From the NCBI GenBank assembly GCA_963700475.1, contig CAVOXR010000009.1:124001-188000 (forward strand): DNA of 64,000 nucleotides. The letters are read 5' to 3'. Made by a program: the position numbers and the translations under genes. Every line of letters starts with the position of its first letter. Within the stretch, counting starts at the first letter, position 1. The stretch comes from Prado023 sp963700475. Its GTDB lineage: Bacteria > Actinomycetota > Actinomycetes > S36-B12 > CAIYMF01. This document shows, piece after piece, positions 33,622 through 41,625 of the stretch. The notes below the pieces were generated by a model. That model was not told the DNA's origin and did no database searches. It saw nothing but the letters and a program-made list of their open reading frames with translations.

Positions 33622-34656
33622 TTGTCCGAGGCTGTCACTGAACCGGCACCGGCTGCGAAGGTCAGCCCGCCTGAAGGAATCGTCATCGTCGACAAGCCCG
33701 CCGGCTGGACGTCCCACGACGTCGTGTCGCGGATGCGTCGGCTGGCCGGAACACGTCGGGTCGGGCACGCGGGAACCCTGGACCCCATGGCCACCGGTGT
33801 CCTCGTCGTCGGGATCGGCCGGGCCACGCGGCTGCTCGGGCACATCAGTGGCTCCGACAAGACCTATGCGGCGACCATCCGGCTGGGGTGGTCCACCGTC
33901 AGCGACGATGCGGAGGGGGAGCGCCTGGGCGGCGCAGCGGCCGAGTCGCTGAGCGCCGCCGACCTCGCCCCCGTCATCGCCACCCTGACCGGGCCGATCA
34001 TGCAGCGGCCGTCGTCGGTCTCGGCGATCAAGGTCCAGGGACGACGTTCCCACGACCGGGTGCGCGCCGGTGAGGACGTCGAGCTGGCGGAGCGTCCGGT
34101 TGTCGTGGCGGCGTTCGACGTCCTCGACGTCCGCCCAGAGCCCGCTCTCGGCGCGCTGGACGTGGACGTGATGGTGACGTGCTCCTCCGGAACGTACGTC
34201 CGCGCCCTGGCGCGCGATCTCGGCGAGGCGCTGGGGGTCGGCGGGCACCTCACCGCGCTGCGTCGCACGCGGGTCGGGTGCTTCGGGTTGACTTCGGCTC
34301 GCACCCTCGAGCAGCTGGCTGACGAGGGCTTGGAGGTGCTTGGCATGGGCAGAGTCGCCCGCGCGGCCTTCCCCGCCGTGACCCTCACCGCGGCGGACGC
34401 CAACGCGGTGCGCTATGGACGCACGATCGAGCTGGGCATGGCCTGGGCCCGGGCCTCACGTCCGGAGTGCTTCGAGGGGTCGGTGGCCGACGCTGATCGC
34501 GCGGCGCTTGTCGCCGCCCACCCGAACACCCCGGGCTGGGCCGATCAGAGCCCGCCGCCGCACGCCCTGTTCGGCCCGGACGGGGAGTTCCTCGCCCTGG
34601 CCAGGCCGCGACCCGACGACACGGCCGAGTACCTCGCGGTGTTCTCCCAGCCGTAG
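33622..34656 (+). CDS. truB: tRNA pseudouridine(55) synthase TruB
   Basis: This 344-aa enzyme makes pseudouridine 55 in tRNA. The catalytic Asp54 is in GHAGTLDPMATGVLVVG; IVIVDKPAGWTSHDVV, SDKTYAATIRLGW, MQRPSSVSAIKVQG and SSGTYVRALARDLG follow in order, ending in a PUA-like domain. No ATG or GTG exists near the conserved N-terminus; TTG at 33622, next to the rbfA stop, is the best start and implies translational coupling. Last gene of the ribosome-assembly operon. Confidence 0.93.
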   Translation: MSEAVTEPAPAAKVSPPEGIVIVDKPAGWTSHDVVSRMRRLAGTRRVGHAGTLDPMATGVLVVGIGRATRLLGHISGSDKTYAATIRLGWSTVSDDAEGERLGGAAAESLSAADLAPVIATLTGPIMQRPSSVSAIKVQGRRSHDRVRAGEDVELAERPVVVAAFDVLDVRPEPALGALDVDVMVTCSSGTYVRALARDLGEALGVGGHLTALRRTRVGCFGLTSARTLEQLADEGLEVLGMGRVARAAFPAVTLTAADANAVRYGRTIELGMAWARASRPECFEGSVADADRAALVAAHPNTPGWADQSPPPHALFGPDGEFLALARPRPDDTAEYLAVFSQP

Positions 34657-34694
34657 GGCGTCAGACGCTGGCACGGGTCGGTAGCGTTCACCAC

Positions 34695-35463
34695 ATGTCG
34701 AACCCCGATGCCCGCCCCGCGCCGACCGACCGCATCGACACCACAGCAGGTCCCGTCGGCCTGCACGTCGAGGTCCCGGCCGGCGACGGACCGTGGCCGG
34801 CGGTCGTGGTCATCCACGACGCCGCTGGGCTCACCGCGGACACCGTCGCGCAGTGCCGCTGGTTGGCGGACTGCGGGTTCATCGCGGTGGCGCCGGACCT
34901 GTTCGCCGGTGGCACGTTCGTCGGTTGCCTGCGCGCGGTGATCCGGGACTACGCGACCTGGCAGGGGTCGGTGTTCGACCAGGTCGAGGCGGTTCGCTCG
35001 TGGGCCGCCGACCGGGACGACTGCACCGGCCGGGTCGGTGTCCTCGGGTTCTGCATGGGCGGGGGCTTCGCGCTCTCGCTCGCGCCGGGGCACGGGTTCG
35101 TCGCAGCGAGCGCCAACTACGGGATGATCCCCAAGGACGCGGAGCAGTACTTCGTGGGCGCGTGCCCGATCATCGCGTCGTACGGCGGGCGGGACCTGTC
35201 CCTGCGGGGCGCCGGGCCGAAGCTTGGACGCCGCGCTCACGGCTGCGGGCGTCGAGCACGAGGTGGACATCTACCCGCAGGCCGGTCACGGCTTCCTCAA
35301 CGACCACGGGCCCGGCGAGGTGCCGTTCCTGTTCCAGCTGATGGCGCCGGTCATCAGGACCAGCTACCACCGACCCAGCGCTGAGCTCGCTCGCGAGCGA
35401 ATCGCGGCATTCCTGACCCGACATCTGGTGGAGCCCGCACCGAGTGCTGGGCAGCTGACCTGA
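34695..35463 (+). CDS. dienelactone hydrolase family protein (frame broken near 35223)
   Basis: This is an alpha/beta hydrolase of about 255 aa after repair. WPAVVVIHDAAGLTADTV, the nucleophile elbow GVLGFCMGGGFAL (Cys, as in true dienelactone hydrolases), the Asp in IIASYGGRDLSL, and the His in AGHGFLNDHGP form the usual Cys-Asp-His set. After GAGPKL the frame shifts: an extra T in AAGCTTGGAC at 35223 separates the last quarter. ATG at 34695. The substrate is unknown. It interrupts the usual truB-ribF adjacency. Confidence 0.83.
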
Positions 35464-35494
35464 CGGCTGGGCGCCGGCGCCCCTGCCCGGAAGG

Positions 35495-35540
35495 AACTTG
35501 GGATGAAGCTGCCGATAGAACGGCAACAAGTTCCCAAGTT
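35495..35540. terminator. hairpin between convergent hydrolase and aminopeptidase genes
   Basis: AACTTGGGA (35495-35503) pairs with TCCCAAGTT (35532-35540), and the inner CTGCCG (35509-35514) pairs with CGGCAAC-type sequence (35521-35527) around loop ATAGAA. Position between convergent stops fits a two-way terminator. The CGGCAAC arm and layout resemble the hairpin at 26600-26645. Confidence 0.6.
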
Positions 35541-35638
35541 GATGGCCGACCTCGGCAGGCGGGACCCTGGGCGGGAACCGCGGGCGACCACGGGGCCTCC
35601 GTCGGGACGGATTCACAGATCGATGCCGGACGGCGCCC

Positions 35639-37153
35639 TCAGAACGCCAGTGGCGTGGACTGGGCCTCGCGCATCCACGCGGTGATCGCGTCCGGGTCGC
35701 GGGGGAGGGCGCCGGAGAGGTTCACCGGGCCGTGGGGCGTCACCTGGATGTCGTCCTCGATGCGCACGCTGATCCCGCGGAACTCGGCAGGAACGGACAG
35801 GTCGTTGACCTGGAAGTAGAGGCCGGGCTCGACGGTGAGGACGTGGTTCGCGCCGAGCGGGCCGTGGGTGTACGCCTCCTCGCGAGCCTGGGCACAGTCG
35901 TGGACGTCGAGGCCGAGGCTGTGCGAGACCCCGTGGAGGGTCCAGCGGCGGTGGTGACCGGCGCCGGGCTGCTCGGGGTCGTCGCTGCACGACACGTCGG
36001 GGGTGACGTCGAGGATGCCCCACGAGTGCAGGTGCTCGGCGAGCACGCGCATGCACGCGCGGTTGGCGGCGAGGAAGTCGTTGCCGACCCGGCACTCGGC
36101 GATGCCCGCCTCCTGCGCCTCGAGCACAGCGGCGTACACCTTGCGCTGCGTGGGGGACCACTCGCCGGTCAGCGGGAACGTGCGGGTGACGTCGGCGGTG
36201 TGGATCTCCTCGGACTCGACGCCCATGTCGGCCAGCAGGAGGTCACCGGACCGCAGGTGGCCGTTGTTGCGCCACCAGTGCAGGGTCGTGCCGTTCGCCC
36301 CGGACCCCACGATCGACGTGTAGCCGACCTCGTTGCCCTCCAGGCGGGCACGCCGCCAGAACGTGCCCTCGAGCCAGCGCTCGCCACGCACCGGACGGTC
36401 GAGGACCAGCGGGATCTCGCGCACGACGTCGGCGAAGCCCCGCGCCGTCGCGTCGCAGGCGTGCTGCAGGCGGGAGATCTCCCAGTCGTCCTTGGCCAGG
36501 CGCAGCTCGTCGATGACCGACGCGAGCTTCTGGCCGGTGCCGCGGGGGAGCAGGGGATCGACGATCGCGTCGTGCCCGGTGAGCAGGGCGCACTCCTCGT
36601 CGCGCCAGGCCTCCAGCGCGCGCGGGAGCTCAGCGAGCGGACGGCAGTCGAGGGCCAGCACCTCGCCGGTCTCGGCCGCGGTGGGGACGTTGCCCACCCA
36701 GATCGCGCCGAACTGGTGGTCGGTGAAGTACCCCTCCGATCCGGCGTGGTGGTACTCGCGGACGTAGAGCGTCGCGTCGTGGCCGGGACCGGATGTCCGG
36801 GGCTTCATGACCAGGACGGCGCCCTCGACGGTCTCACCCGTGAGCCACACGAACGCCGACGACGCCCGGAACGCGTACTGCGTGTCGTTGGCGCGGGTCC
36901 TCATCAGGCCCGAGGGGACGACGATCAGCTGGCCTGCGAAGTGCTCGGAGAGGGCCGCGCGGCGCGCGGGCGTGTGGGCGGCGACGCCTGAGCCCTCAGC
37001 GGGGTGGGCCATCCGGGGGGCGGGCTCCCAGTCGGTGCCCATCCAGTCGACCAGGTGCCGGGCCATCGCGGGACGCTTGCGGACCGGCGGGGGAGTGAGG
37101 TCGGCCGCGTGCTCGGACTCGGCGGGCGGGGTCGCGATGTCATCAGAGGCCAT
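35639..37153 (-). CDS. pepP: Xaa-Pro aminopeptidase (M24B, PepP type)
   Basis: This 504-aa two-metal peptidase removes N-terminal residues linked to proline. The N-terminal AMP_N domain has FAGQLIVVPSGLMRTRANDTQYAFRASSAFVWLTGE. The pita-bread domain supplies metal ligands in LLADMGVESEEIHTADVTRTFP (two Asp), LHGVSHSLGLDVHD (His), LTVEPGLYF (Glu) and ISVRIEDDIQVTPHG (Glu). ATG at 37153 (MASDDIATPPAESEH). Divergent from ribF with a 232-bp gap holding a dispersed repeat. Confidence 0.92.
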   Translation of the reverse strand: MASDDIATPPAESEHAADLTPPPVRKRPAMARHLVDWMGTDWEPAPRMAHPAEGSGVAAHTPARRAALSEHFAGQLIVVPSGLMRTRANDTQYAFRASSAFVWLTGETVEGAVLVMKPRTSGPGHDATLYVREYHHAGSEGYFTDHQFGAIWVGNVPTAAETGEVLALDCRPLAELPRALEAWRDEECALLTGHDAIVDPLLPRGTGQKLASVIDELRLAKDDWEISRLQHACDATARGFADVVREIPLVLDRPVRGERWLEGTFWRRARLEGNEVGYTSIVGSGANGTTLHWWRNNGHLRSGDLLLADMGVESEEIHTADVTRTFPLTGEWSPTQRKVYAAVLEAQEAGIAECRVGNDFLAANRACMRVLAEHLHSWGILDVTPDVSCSDDPEQPGAGHHRRWTLHGVSHSLGLDVHDCAQAREEAYTHGPLGANHVLTVEPGLYFQVNDLSVPAEFRGISVRIEDDIQVTPHGPVNLSGALPRDPDAITAWMREAQSTPLAF

Positions 37154-37227
37154 GCCAGATGAGTGTAGGCGGCTCCTCGGCTACCTGTCCGTCGGCGGCG
37201 CCACCAGGGCCTCCACCGCGTGGTCCG

Positions 37228-37330
37228 CTATGGTCGCCACCGCGTGGTCCGCTATCGAGTGGCTCGATCTCGGGTTCGTCCGGATTCCGGAGCGCCGGTG
37301 CTCGGGAATCCGGACGAACACGGGTGGTGA
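37228..37330. repeat. dispersed intergenic repeat, copy 1 (14-bp perfect stem)
   Basis: TTCGTCCGGATTCC (37275-37288) is exactly complementary to GGAATCCGGACGAA (37305-37318), with an inner GAGC/GCTC stem. It is preceded by GGTCCGCTATCGAGTGGCTC, and TGGTCCGCTAT also occurs a second time just upstream (near 37221). The same composite (GGTCCGCTATCG, GGCTCGATC, TTCGTCCGG, ATCCGGACG) reappears at 62021-62097. It lies between divergent genes, so it is not a plain terminator. Confidence 0.7.
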
Positions 37331-37385
37331 CGGCGGGTCGGGCGATCAGCGGGATTCCGCGATGGCTCAGCCGACATGGCAGGGT

Positions 37386-38364
37386 ATGCGCATGCATGTG
37401 TGGCGCGGGTGCGAGGAGGTCCCCACGGACCTTCCCGGGACCTCCGTCACCATCGGGGCGTTCGACGGAGTGCACCGCGGTCACCGGGTCCTGATCGACC
37501 GCGCGGTGGCGGAGGCGGGCGATGGGTTGCTTCCCGTTGCGGTGACCTTCGACCCGCACCCGCTGTCGGTGATCCGGCCCGACATGGCCCCCTTGCTTCT
37601 CACGTCGATGGCTCATCGGCTCGAGGTGTTCGAGGGCGAGGGGATCGGCGGCGTGCTCGTCATCCAGTTCACGCCTGAGCTGGCTGCTGAATCCGCGGAG
37701 AGGTTCGCCTCCCGGGTCCTGGCTGACACCCTGAATGCGCGTCATGTGGTGGTCGGGCGCAACTTCCGGTTCGGCCACCGGGCTGCCGGCGACGTCGCGC
37801 TCCTGACGGAGTTGGGGCGCGAGCTGGGTTTCGACGTCACGGTTGTCGACCTCGAGCCACTGGACGCCCCTGGTGCGGCCGCAGGAGGGCCTGACGGGCC
37901 TGTAGCGGTCTCCTCGACCGAGATCCGGGCACTGGTGGCAGCCGGCGACGTCGCGGGCGCAGCGGCGGCCCTGGGTCGTTCGCATCGGGTGTCGGGTGTG
38001 GTCGTGCACGGCGACCATCGGGGTCGGGAGCTCGGCTACCCGACGGCCAACGTCGACGTCGCGGACTCGATGGCCGTGCCTGCCGACGGGGTGTATGCGG
38101 GGCGCTTCCGGGTGGAGGGCGAGCCGATGGATCTGGCGTCCGGCGGCCATCTCGGTGGGCACGAACCCCACCTTCGACGGCGAGACCCGTCGCGTCGAGG
38201 CCTTCGTGCTGGACGCTCCCGAGGGCTACGACGTGTACGGCCAGTGGGCGGACGTGGAGTTCGTCGAGCGGATCCGGGAGATGCTCCGATTCGACTCGGT
38301 GGAGGACCTCATCGACCAGATGGCCGACGATGTACAGCGTGCACGAGAGTCGCTCGACGCCTGA
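37386..38364 (+). CDS. ribF: bifunctional riboflavin kinase / FAD synthetase (frame broken near 38140)
   Basis: This makes FMN and FAD from riboflavin, about 325 aa after repair. The FAD synthetase domain has SVTIGAFDGVHRGHRVLI (HxGH-type nucleotide site), AVTFDPHPLSV, VVGRNFRFGHRAAGD and VSSTEIRALVAAGDV. The kinase domain has VHGDHRGRELGYPTANV and, after a one-base shift near 38137-38150, ISVGTNPTFDGETRRVEAFVLD and the end of the fold. Both halves are conserved, so an indel error is likely. ATG at 37386. Its stop is 15 bp from the convergent CAP gene. Confidence 0.94.
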
Positions 38365-38379
38365 CTGCGAGTTGCGGCT

Positions 38380-38958
38380 TCAGCCCTTGCGGGTTCCGAA
38401 GTTCTGGGTCCAGTAGACGCCCCACTTGCCGGAACCCTCGACGCGCCCGATCCCCAGCTCCTTGTACTTGCCGTTCATGATGACGCGGCAGTGACCGGGG
38501 CTCTTGAGCCAGGCCTGGACGACGGCGGCCGGATCGGAGAGGCTGCGCCCGGCTGCGATGTTCTCTCCGGCGGCGCGGTAGCTGTATCCCGCTGCGCGCA
38601 TGCGCTCGAAGGGGGACCGGCCCGAGGGCGTGTAGTGCGAGAAGTAGTCGGCCGTCGCCATGTCCGCGCTGTGCGCGTTGGCCGTTCCTGCGAGAACTCC
38701 GCTCCACGACACCGGGCGCACAGCCTTCATCCGCTTGCCGCCGCACTTGCGGGAGTGGGCGCGGGCTTCGTTGGTCAGGCGCAGGGCCTCGGCCTCGAAC
38801 CCATCCTGATCCCCGGACCCGTCAACCGTGCTGACGATGAACCGCGCGGACGCGGGCGTGGGGGCTGCTGAGGCTCCGGGCATGCCTGCGAAGGTCACGC
38901 ATCCCAGGGCCAACACGGCCGCCATCTTCCGCAGGCCAGGTGTCAGGGCGCTACTCAT
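38380..38958 (-). CDS. secreted CAP-domain (SCP/PR1-like) protein
   Basis: This 192-aa protein has a signal peptide (MSSALTPGLRKMAAVLALGCVTFAGMPGASA) and a CAP domain: LRLTNEARAHSRKCGGKRM, VLAGTANAHSADMATADYFSHYTPSG, GYSYRAAGENIAAG, VVQAWLKSPGHCRVIMNGKYKELGIG and WGVYWTQNFGT. The CAP cavity His residues (AHSADMA and SPGHCRVIM) are kept. Secreted bacterial CAP proteins have unproven roles, often at the cell surface. First gene of the surface island between ribF and rpsO. Confidence 0.88.
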   Translation of the reverse strand: MSSALTPGLRKMAAVLALGCVTFAGMPGASAAPTPASARFIVSTVDGSGDQDGFEAEALRLTNEARAHSRKCGGKRMKAVRPVSWSGVLAGTANAHSADMATADYFSHYTPSGRSPFERMRAAGYSYRAAGENIAAGRSLSDPAAVVQAWLKSPGHCRVIMNGKYKELGIGRVEGSGKWGVYWTQNFGTRKG

Positions 38959-39057
38959 GCCTCAGTCATCGGGGGAGCGCGACTCACAGTGCAGTCCGCT
39001 TGACCGAGTTCCCCCGATCGGCGGGCCCCCGAATGGAGCAACGTGACACGGAAAGCC

Positions 39058-39093
39058 GAGTGCCCGGCCCCGGGTTACCGGGACCGGGCACTC
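39058..39093 (-). terminator. terminator hairpin of the first giant surface-protein gene
   Basis: GAGTGCCCGG-C-CCCGG and CCGGG-A-CCGGGCACTC form a stem of about 15 bp with one mismatch around loop GTTA. It lies about 45-80 bp downstream of the gene's stop at 39139. The second giant gene has a hairpin with the same AGTGCCCGG/CCGGGCACT arms. Confidence 0.75.
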
Positions 39094-39138
39094 CGGTCAG
39101 GTCAGGCGCTGGGGCTCAGGGCCCCTGCCTGCCTTGGG

Positions 39139-41625
39139 TCATCCCTGGTTGCGGCGCCGCCGTCCGAAGGTGACCATGAAGCCACCTGCGAGCATGGCGA
39201 GCAGTGCTGCACCCACCATGTTCCCGACGTTGTTCGCGCCGGTGGCGGCGATCTCCTCCTCCTCGGCTGCGACGACTGCCTCATCCTCGATGTCCGCGAC
39301 CACGGCCACCGGGTGGACGGTGCTGTCGCTGATCGGTCCAGCCGGTGTTGTCAGGACGACCGTGTTGATGAGGTCGCCTGTGGCCGTCGGTCCGACCAGC
39401 ACGGGGTACGTGAAGGTCTTGGACGCACCCGCTTCCAGCGTGACCTGCCAGGTGATGGTGTTGCCGTTGAGGACGCCTCCGTCACTGATCGTGCCGTTGA
39501 CGGTGACGCCGGTCGGCAGGGTGTCGACCATCGGTCCTGTGAATGTGCTGCCACCGGTGTTGGTGACCAGGATCGAGTAGTTGATCGTCTGCCCGATCGC
39601 GACCGTCGTGCCCTCAGTCGGGTTGGCGGTCTTGTCGAGCTTCGGCACACCCGGCGGGTTGGCGCACGGGGATGCAGCCGGCGGGTAGATCGCCGCAGTC
39701 TGCGCGGTGGGGTTCACCGTGACGACTGCGAACATGCCCGGACGGACACCGCCGCTGTTGACCTGCACCCAGACCCCAGGCGAGGGCTGCGACCAACCTG
39801 GCCACACCGTCGCACTGCCGTTGGCATCGACCTGTGCGCCCTTCCACAGGATCTGCGGAATGCTGAGCTTGCCGCCGCTCAGCGGGTAGGTGTCGACGTA
39901 GTTGCCGGCAGGCGTACCGATCGCCGGGTTGTAGGCGGCCACGTACTTCGTCGGATCCGTGGTCGGGTTGCCCTGCGCGTCGATCGGCTGGCCCTGGGCG
40001 TTCGCCTGGTACCACCGGAAGGTGACCTGCCCATTGGCGTCGGGCAGGTTCTTGGATGTCACGGTCACGCTGTAGTACGGCGCATCCTTGACGCAGAAGC
40101 CCGTTGTCGACGCCGTGATCGCCTTGATCGGATGCACGGTGTTGTCGGTCAGGACGATCTCCTTGTCGCGCCACTTGGCCGTCCAGTCAACCTTGTTCAC
40201 CTGGTCCGGTGTCGTCGTCGTGACGTCGGAGTTCACCGTCACGGAGTACGTGAAGGTCTTGGTCGAGAAGGCGTCGATGTCGAACGTCCAGGTGAGCTTG
40301 CCACCTTGAGGCGCGGTGTCCGGGCTGTCAACGGCCGGTACTGCGTCCTTGTTGTAGGTGACGTTCGCCGGCAACGTGTCGACCAGCTTCTGCCCGGTGA
40401 GGGGCAGTGCGCCGTCGTTGGTCACCTTGATCGTGTAGGTGATCTTCTCCCCAGCCTCGACAGCGGTTCCGGGCGCCGGAATGGCGTCCTTGTCCAGGGT
40501 CGGGATCGGGATCCGCTGGTTGCCGAAGTCTCGACGCTCGACCGAACCCGAGGTCACCTCGATCGTGTAGAAGTCACACGAGGTCAGGTTCTCGTCGGTG
40601 TTCGGCAGGGTCTGGACCCAGCCGACGGGGCATTCCTCGACGACGTAGTACGTGCCGACCTTGAGCCCGGTGAAGGAGTACTTGCCATCCTCGCCCGTCG
40701 GGATCGTCGCGACCTTGGAGTCGGGCGAGCCGCCGGTGGTCTGCAGGCCGGACGTGTCGTTGTCCTCGGCCCAGAGGCTGATGTCCCAGTCCTCCAGAGC
40801 GATCTCGGGAACGTCGGTCTCCTCGACGTCCCACACGCCGTTGCCGTTCTCATCCTCGAACTTGAAGCCCTCAGAGGTGCCGAGCTTGAAGTTCCCGAAG
40901 TTCTTGTCGGTAAGGACGGTTCCTGAGGTGGTCACTGTGATCGTGTGGACACCATCACCGCAGGTGGCCTCAGTCTCAGCCGTGCCCGGGTAGGTCTGGA
41001 CCCACCCGTTGTCGGGGCAGGACTCGATGATGTAGTACGTACCGACGGTCAAGCCGCCGAACTCGTACATGCCGGTGTCATCGGTGCGGTCGTAGGCCTG
41101 GTACTCGTCACCGCCGGACTCAGCGATCTGGAGCCCGCCGTTCTCGTTGGTCTCCTTGTAGAGGGTGATGGTCCAGTCCTCAAGACCTGGCTCAGGGACG
41201 TCCTGATCGGTATCCCAAGTGCCGTCGCCGTTGATGTCATTGAACTTGTATCCCGATGTCGTGCCGAGCTTGAAGTTGCCGAAGTCGAGGTCCTTGCGGT
41301 CGGCTCCGGAGGAGACGGTGATCGTGTAGTAGTCACACGTACCGTTTGCCTTGTCGGTGTTGGGGTGGGTCTGGATCCACCCGGTGGGGCAGTCCTCGAC
41401 CACGTAGTAGACACCGGCGGTCAGGCTTCCAAACGAGTACTTGCCATCCTCGTCGGTCATGGTTGTCTGGCTGGAGTCGGCGTTGTCACCCGAGGTTTGC
41501 AGGCCTCCGGTCTTGCCGTTCTCCTTGTACAGGGTGATGGTCCAATCCTCGATCGGGTCGTTCTCCCTCATCCCGGATACCGTCACCGTTGACATCCAGC
41601 CATTTGTCGCCCGCAAGGGTGACAA
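39139..41625 (-). CDS. surface protein A, long intact C-terminal segment
   Basis: This is about 820 uninterrupted residues of the giant protein. Three SdrD-B-like domains come first, each of the form SGYKFNDINGDGTWD, then DWTITLYKE, GTYYVVEDCPTGW, TCDYYTI and FGNFKLGT. A DUF11-like domain follows (PIPTLDKDAIPAPGTAVEAGEKITYTIKVTNDGALPL), then a spacer with SVTVTSKNLPDANGQVTFRWYQ, then a second DUF11-like domain (KLDKTANPTEGTTVAIGQTINYSILVTNTGG). The end is an acidic stretch, IAATGA, a membrane helix and GRRRRNQG. IAATG resembles the LAxTG signals used by class E sortases of actinobacteria. Confidence 0.85.
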   Translation of the reverse strand: MSPLRATNGWMSTVTVSGMRENDPIEDWTITLYKENGKTGGLQTSGDNADSSQTTMTDEDGKYSFGSLTAGVYYVVEDCPTGWIQTHPNTDKANGTCDYYTITVSSGADRKDLDFGNFKLGTTSGYKFNDINGDGTWDTDQDVPEPGLEDWTITLYKETNENGGLQIAESGGDEYQAYDRTDDTGMYEFGGLTVGTYYIIESCPDNGWVQTYPGTAETEATCGDGVHTITVTTSGTVLTDKNFGNFKLGTSEGFKFEDENGNGVWDVEETDVPEIALEDWDISLWAEDNDTSGLQTTGGSPDSKVATIPTGEDGKYSFTGLKVGTYYVVEECPVGWVQTLPNTDENLTSCDFYTIEVTSGSVERRDFGNQRIPIPTLDKDAIPAPGTAVEAGEKITYTIKVTNDGALPLTGQKLVDTLPANVTYNKDAVPAVDSPDTAPQGGKLTWTFDIDAFSTKTFTYSVTVNSDVTTTTPDQVNKVDWTAKWRDKEIVLTDNTVHPIKAITASTTGFCVKDAPYYSVTVTSKNLPDANGQVTFRWYQANAQGQPIDAQGNPTTDPTKYVAAYNPAIGTPAGNYVDTYPLSGGKLSIPQILWKGAQVDANGSATVWPGWSQPSPGVWVQVNSGGVRPGMFAVVTVNPTAQTAAIYPPAASPCANPPGVPKLDKTANPTEGTTVAIGQTINYSILVTNTGGSTFTGPMVDTLPTGVTVNGTISDGGVLNGNTITWQVTLEAGASKTFTYPVLVGPTATGDLINTVVLTTPAGPISDSTVHPVAVVADIEDEAVVAAEEEEIAATGANNVGNMVGAALLAMLAGGFMVTFGRRRRNQG

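Noticed and set aside
30663..33860. 1,065-codon minus-strand frame opposite infB, DUF503 and rbfA
   Set aside because: It is an antisense shadow of conserved translation genes; it has no domains and its length is a GC effect.
39043..40926. Plus-strand frames opposite the giant surface genes (also 42456-43949 and 47115-48509)
   Set aside because: Composition and lack of motifs mark them as shadows of the SdrD-type repeats, which are clear on the minus strand.
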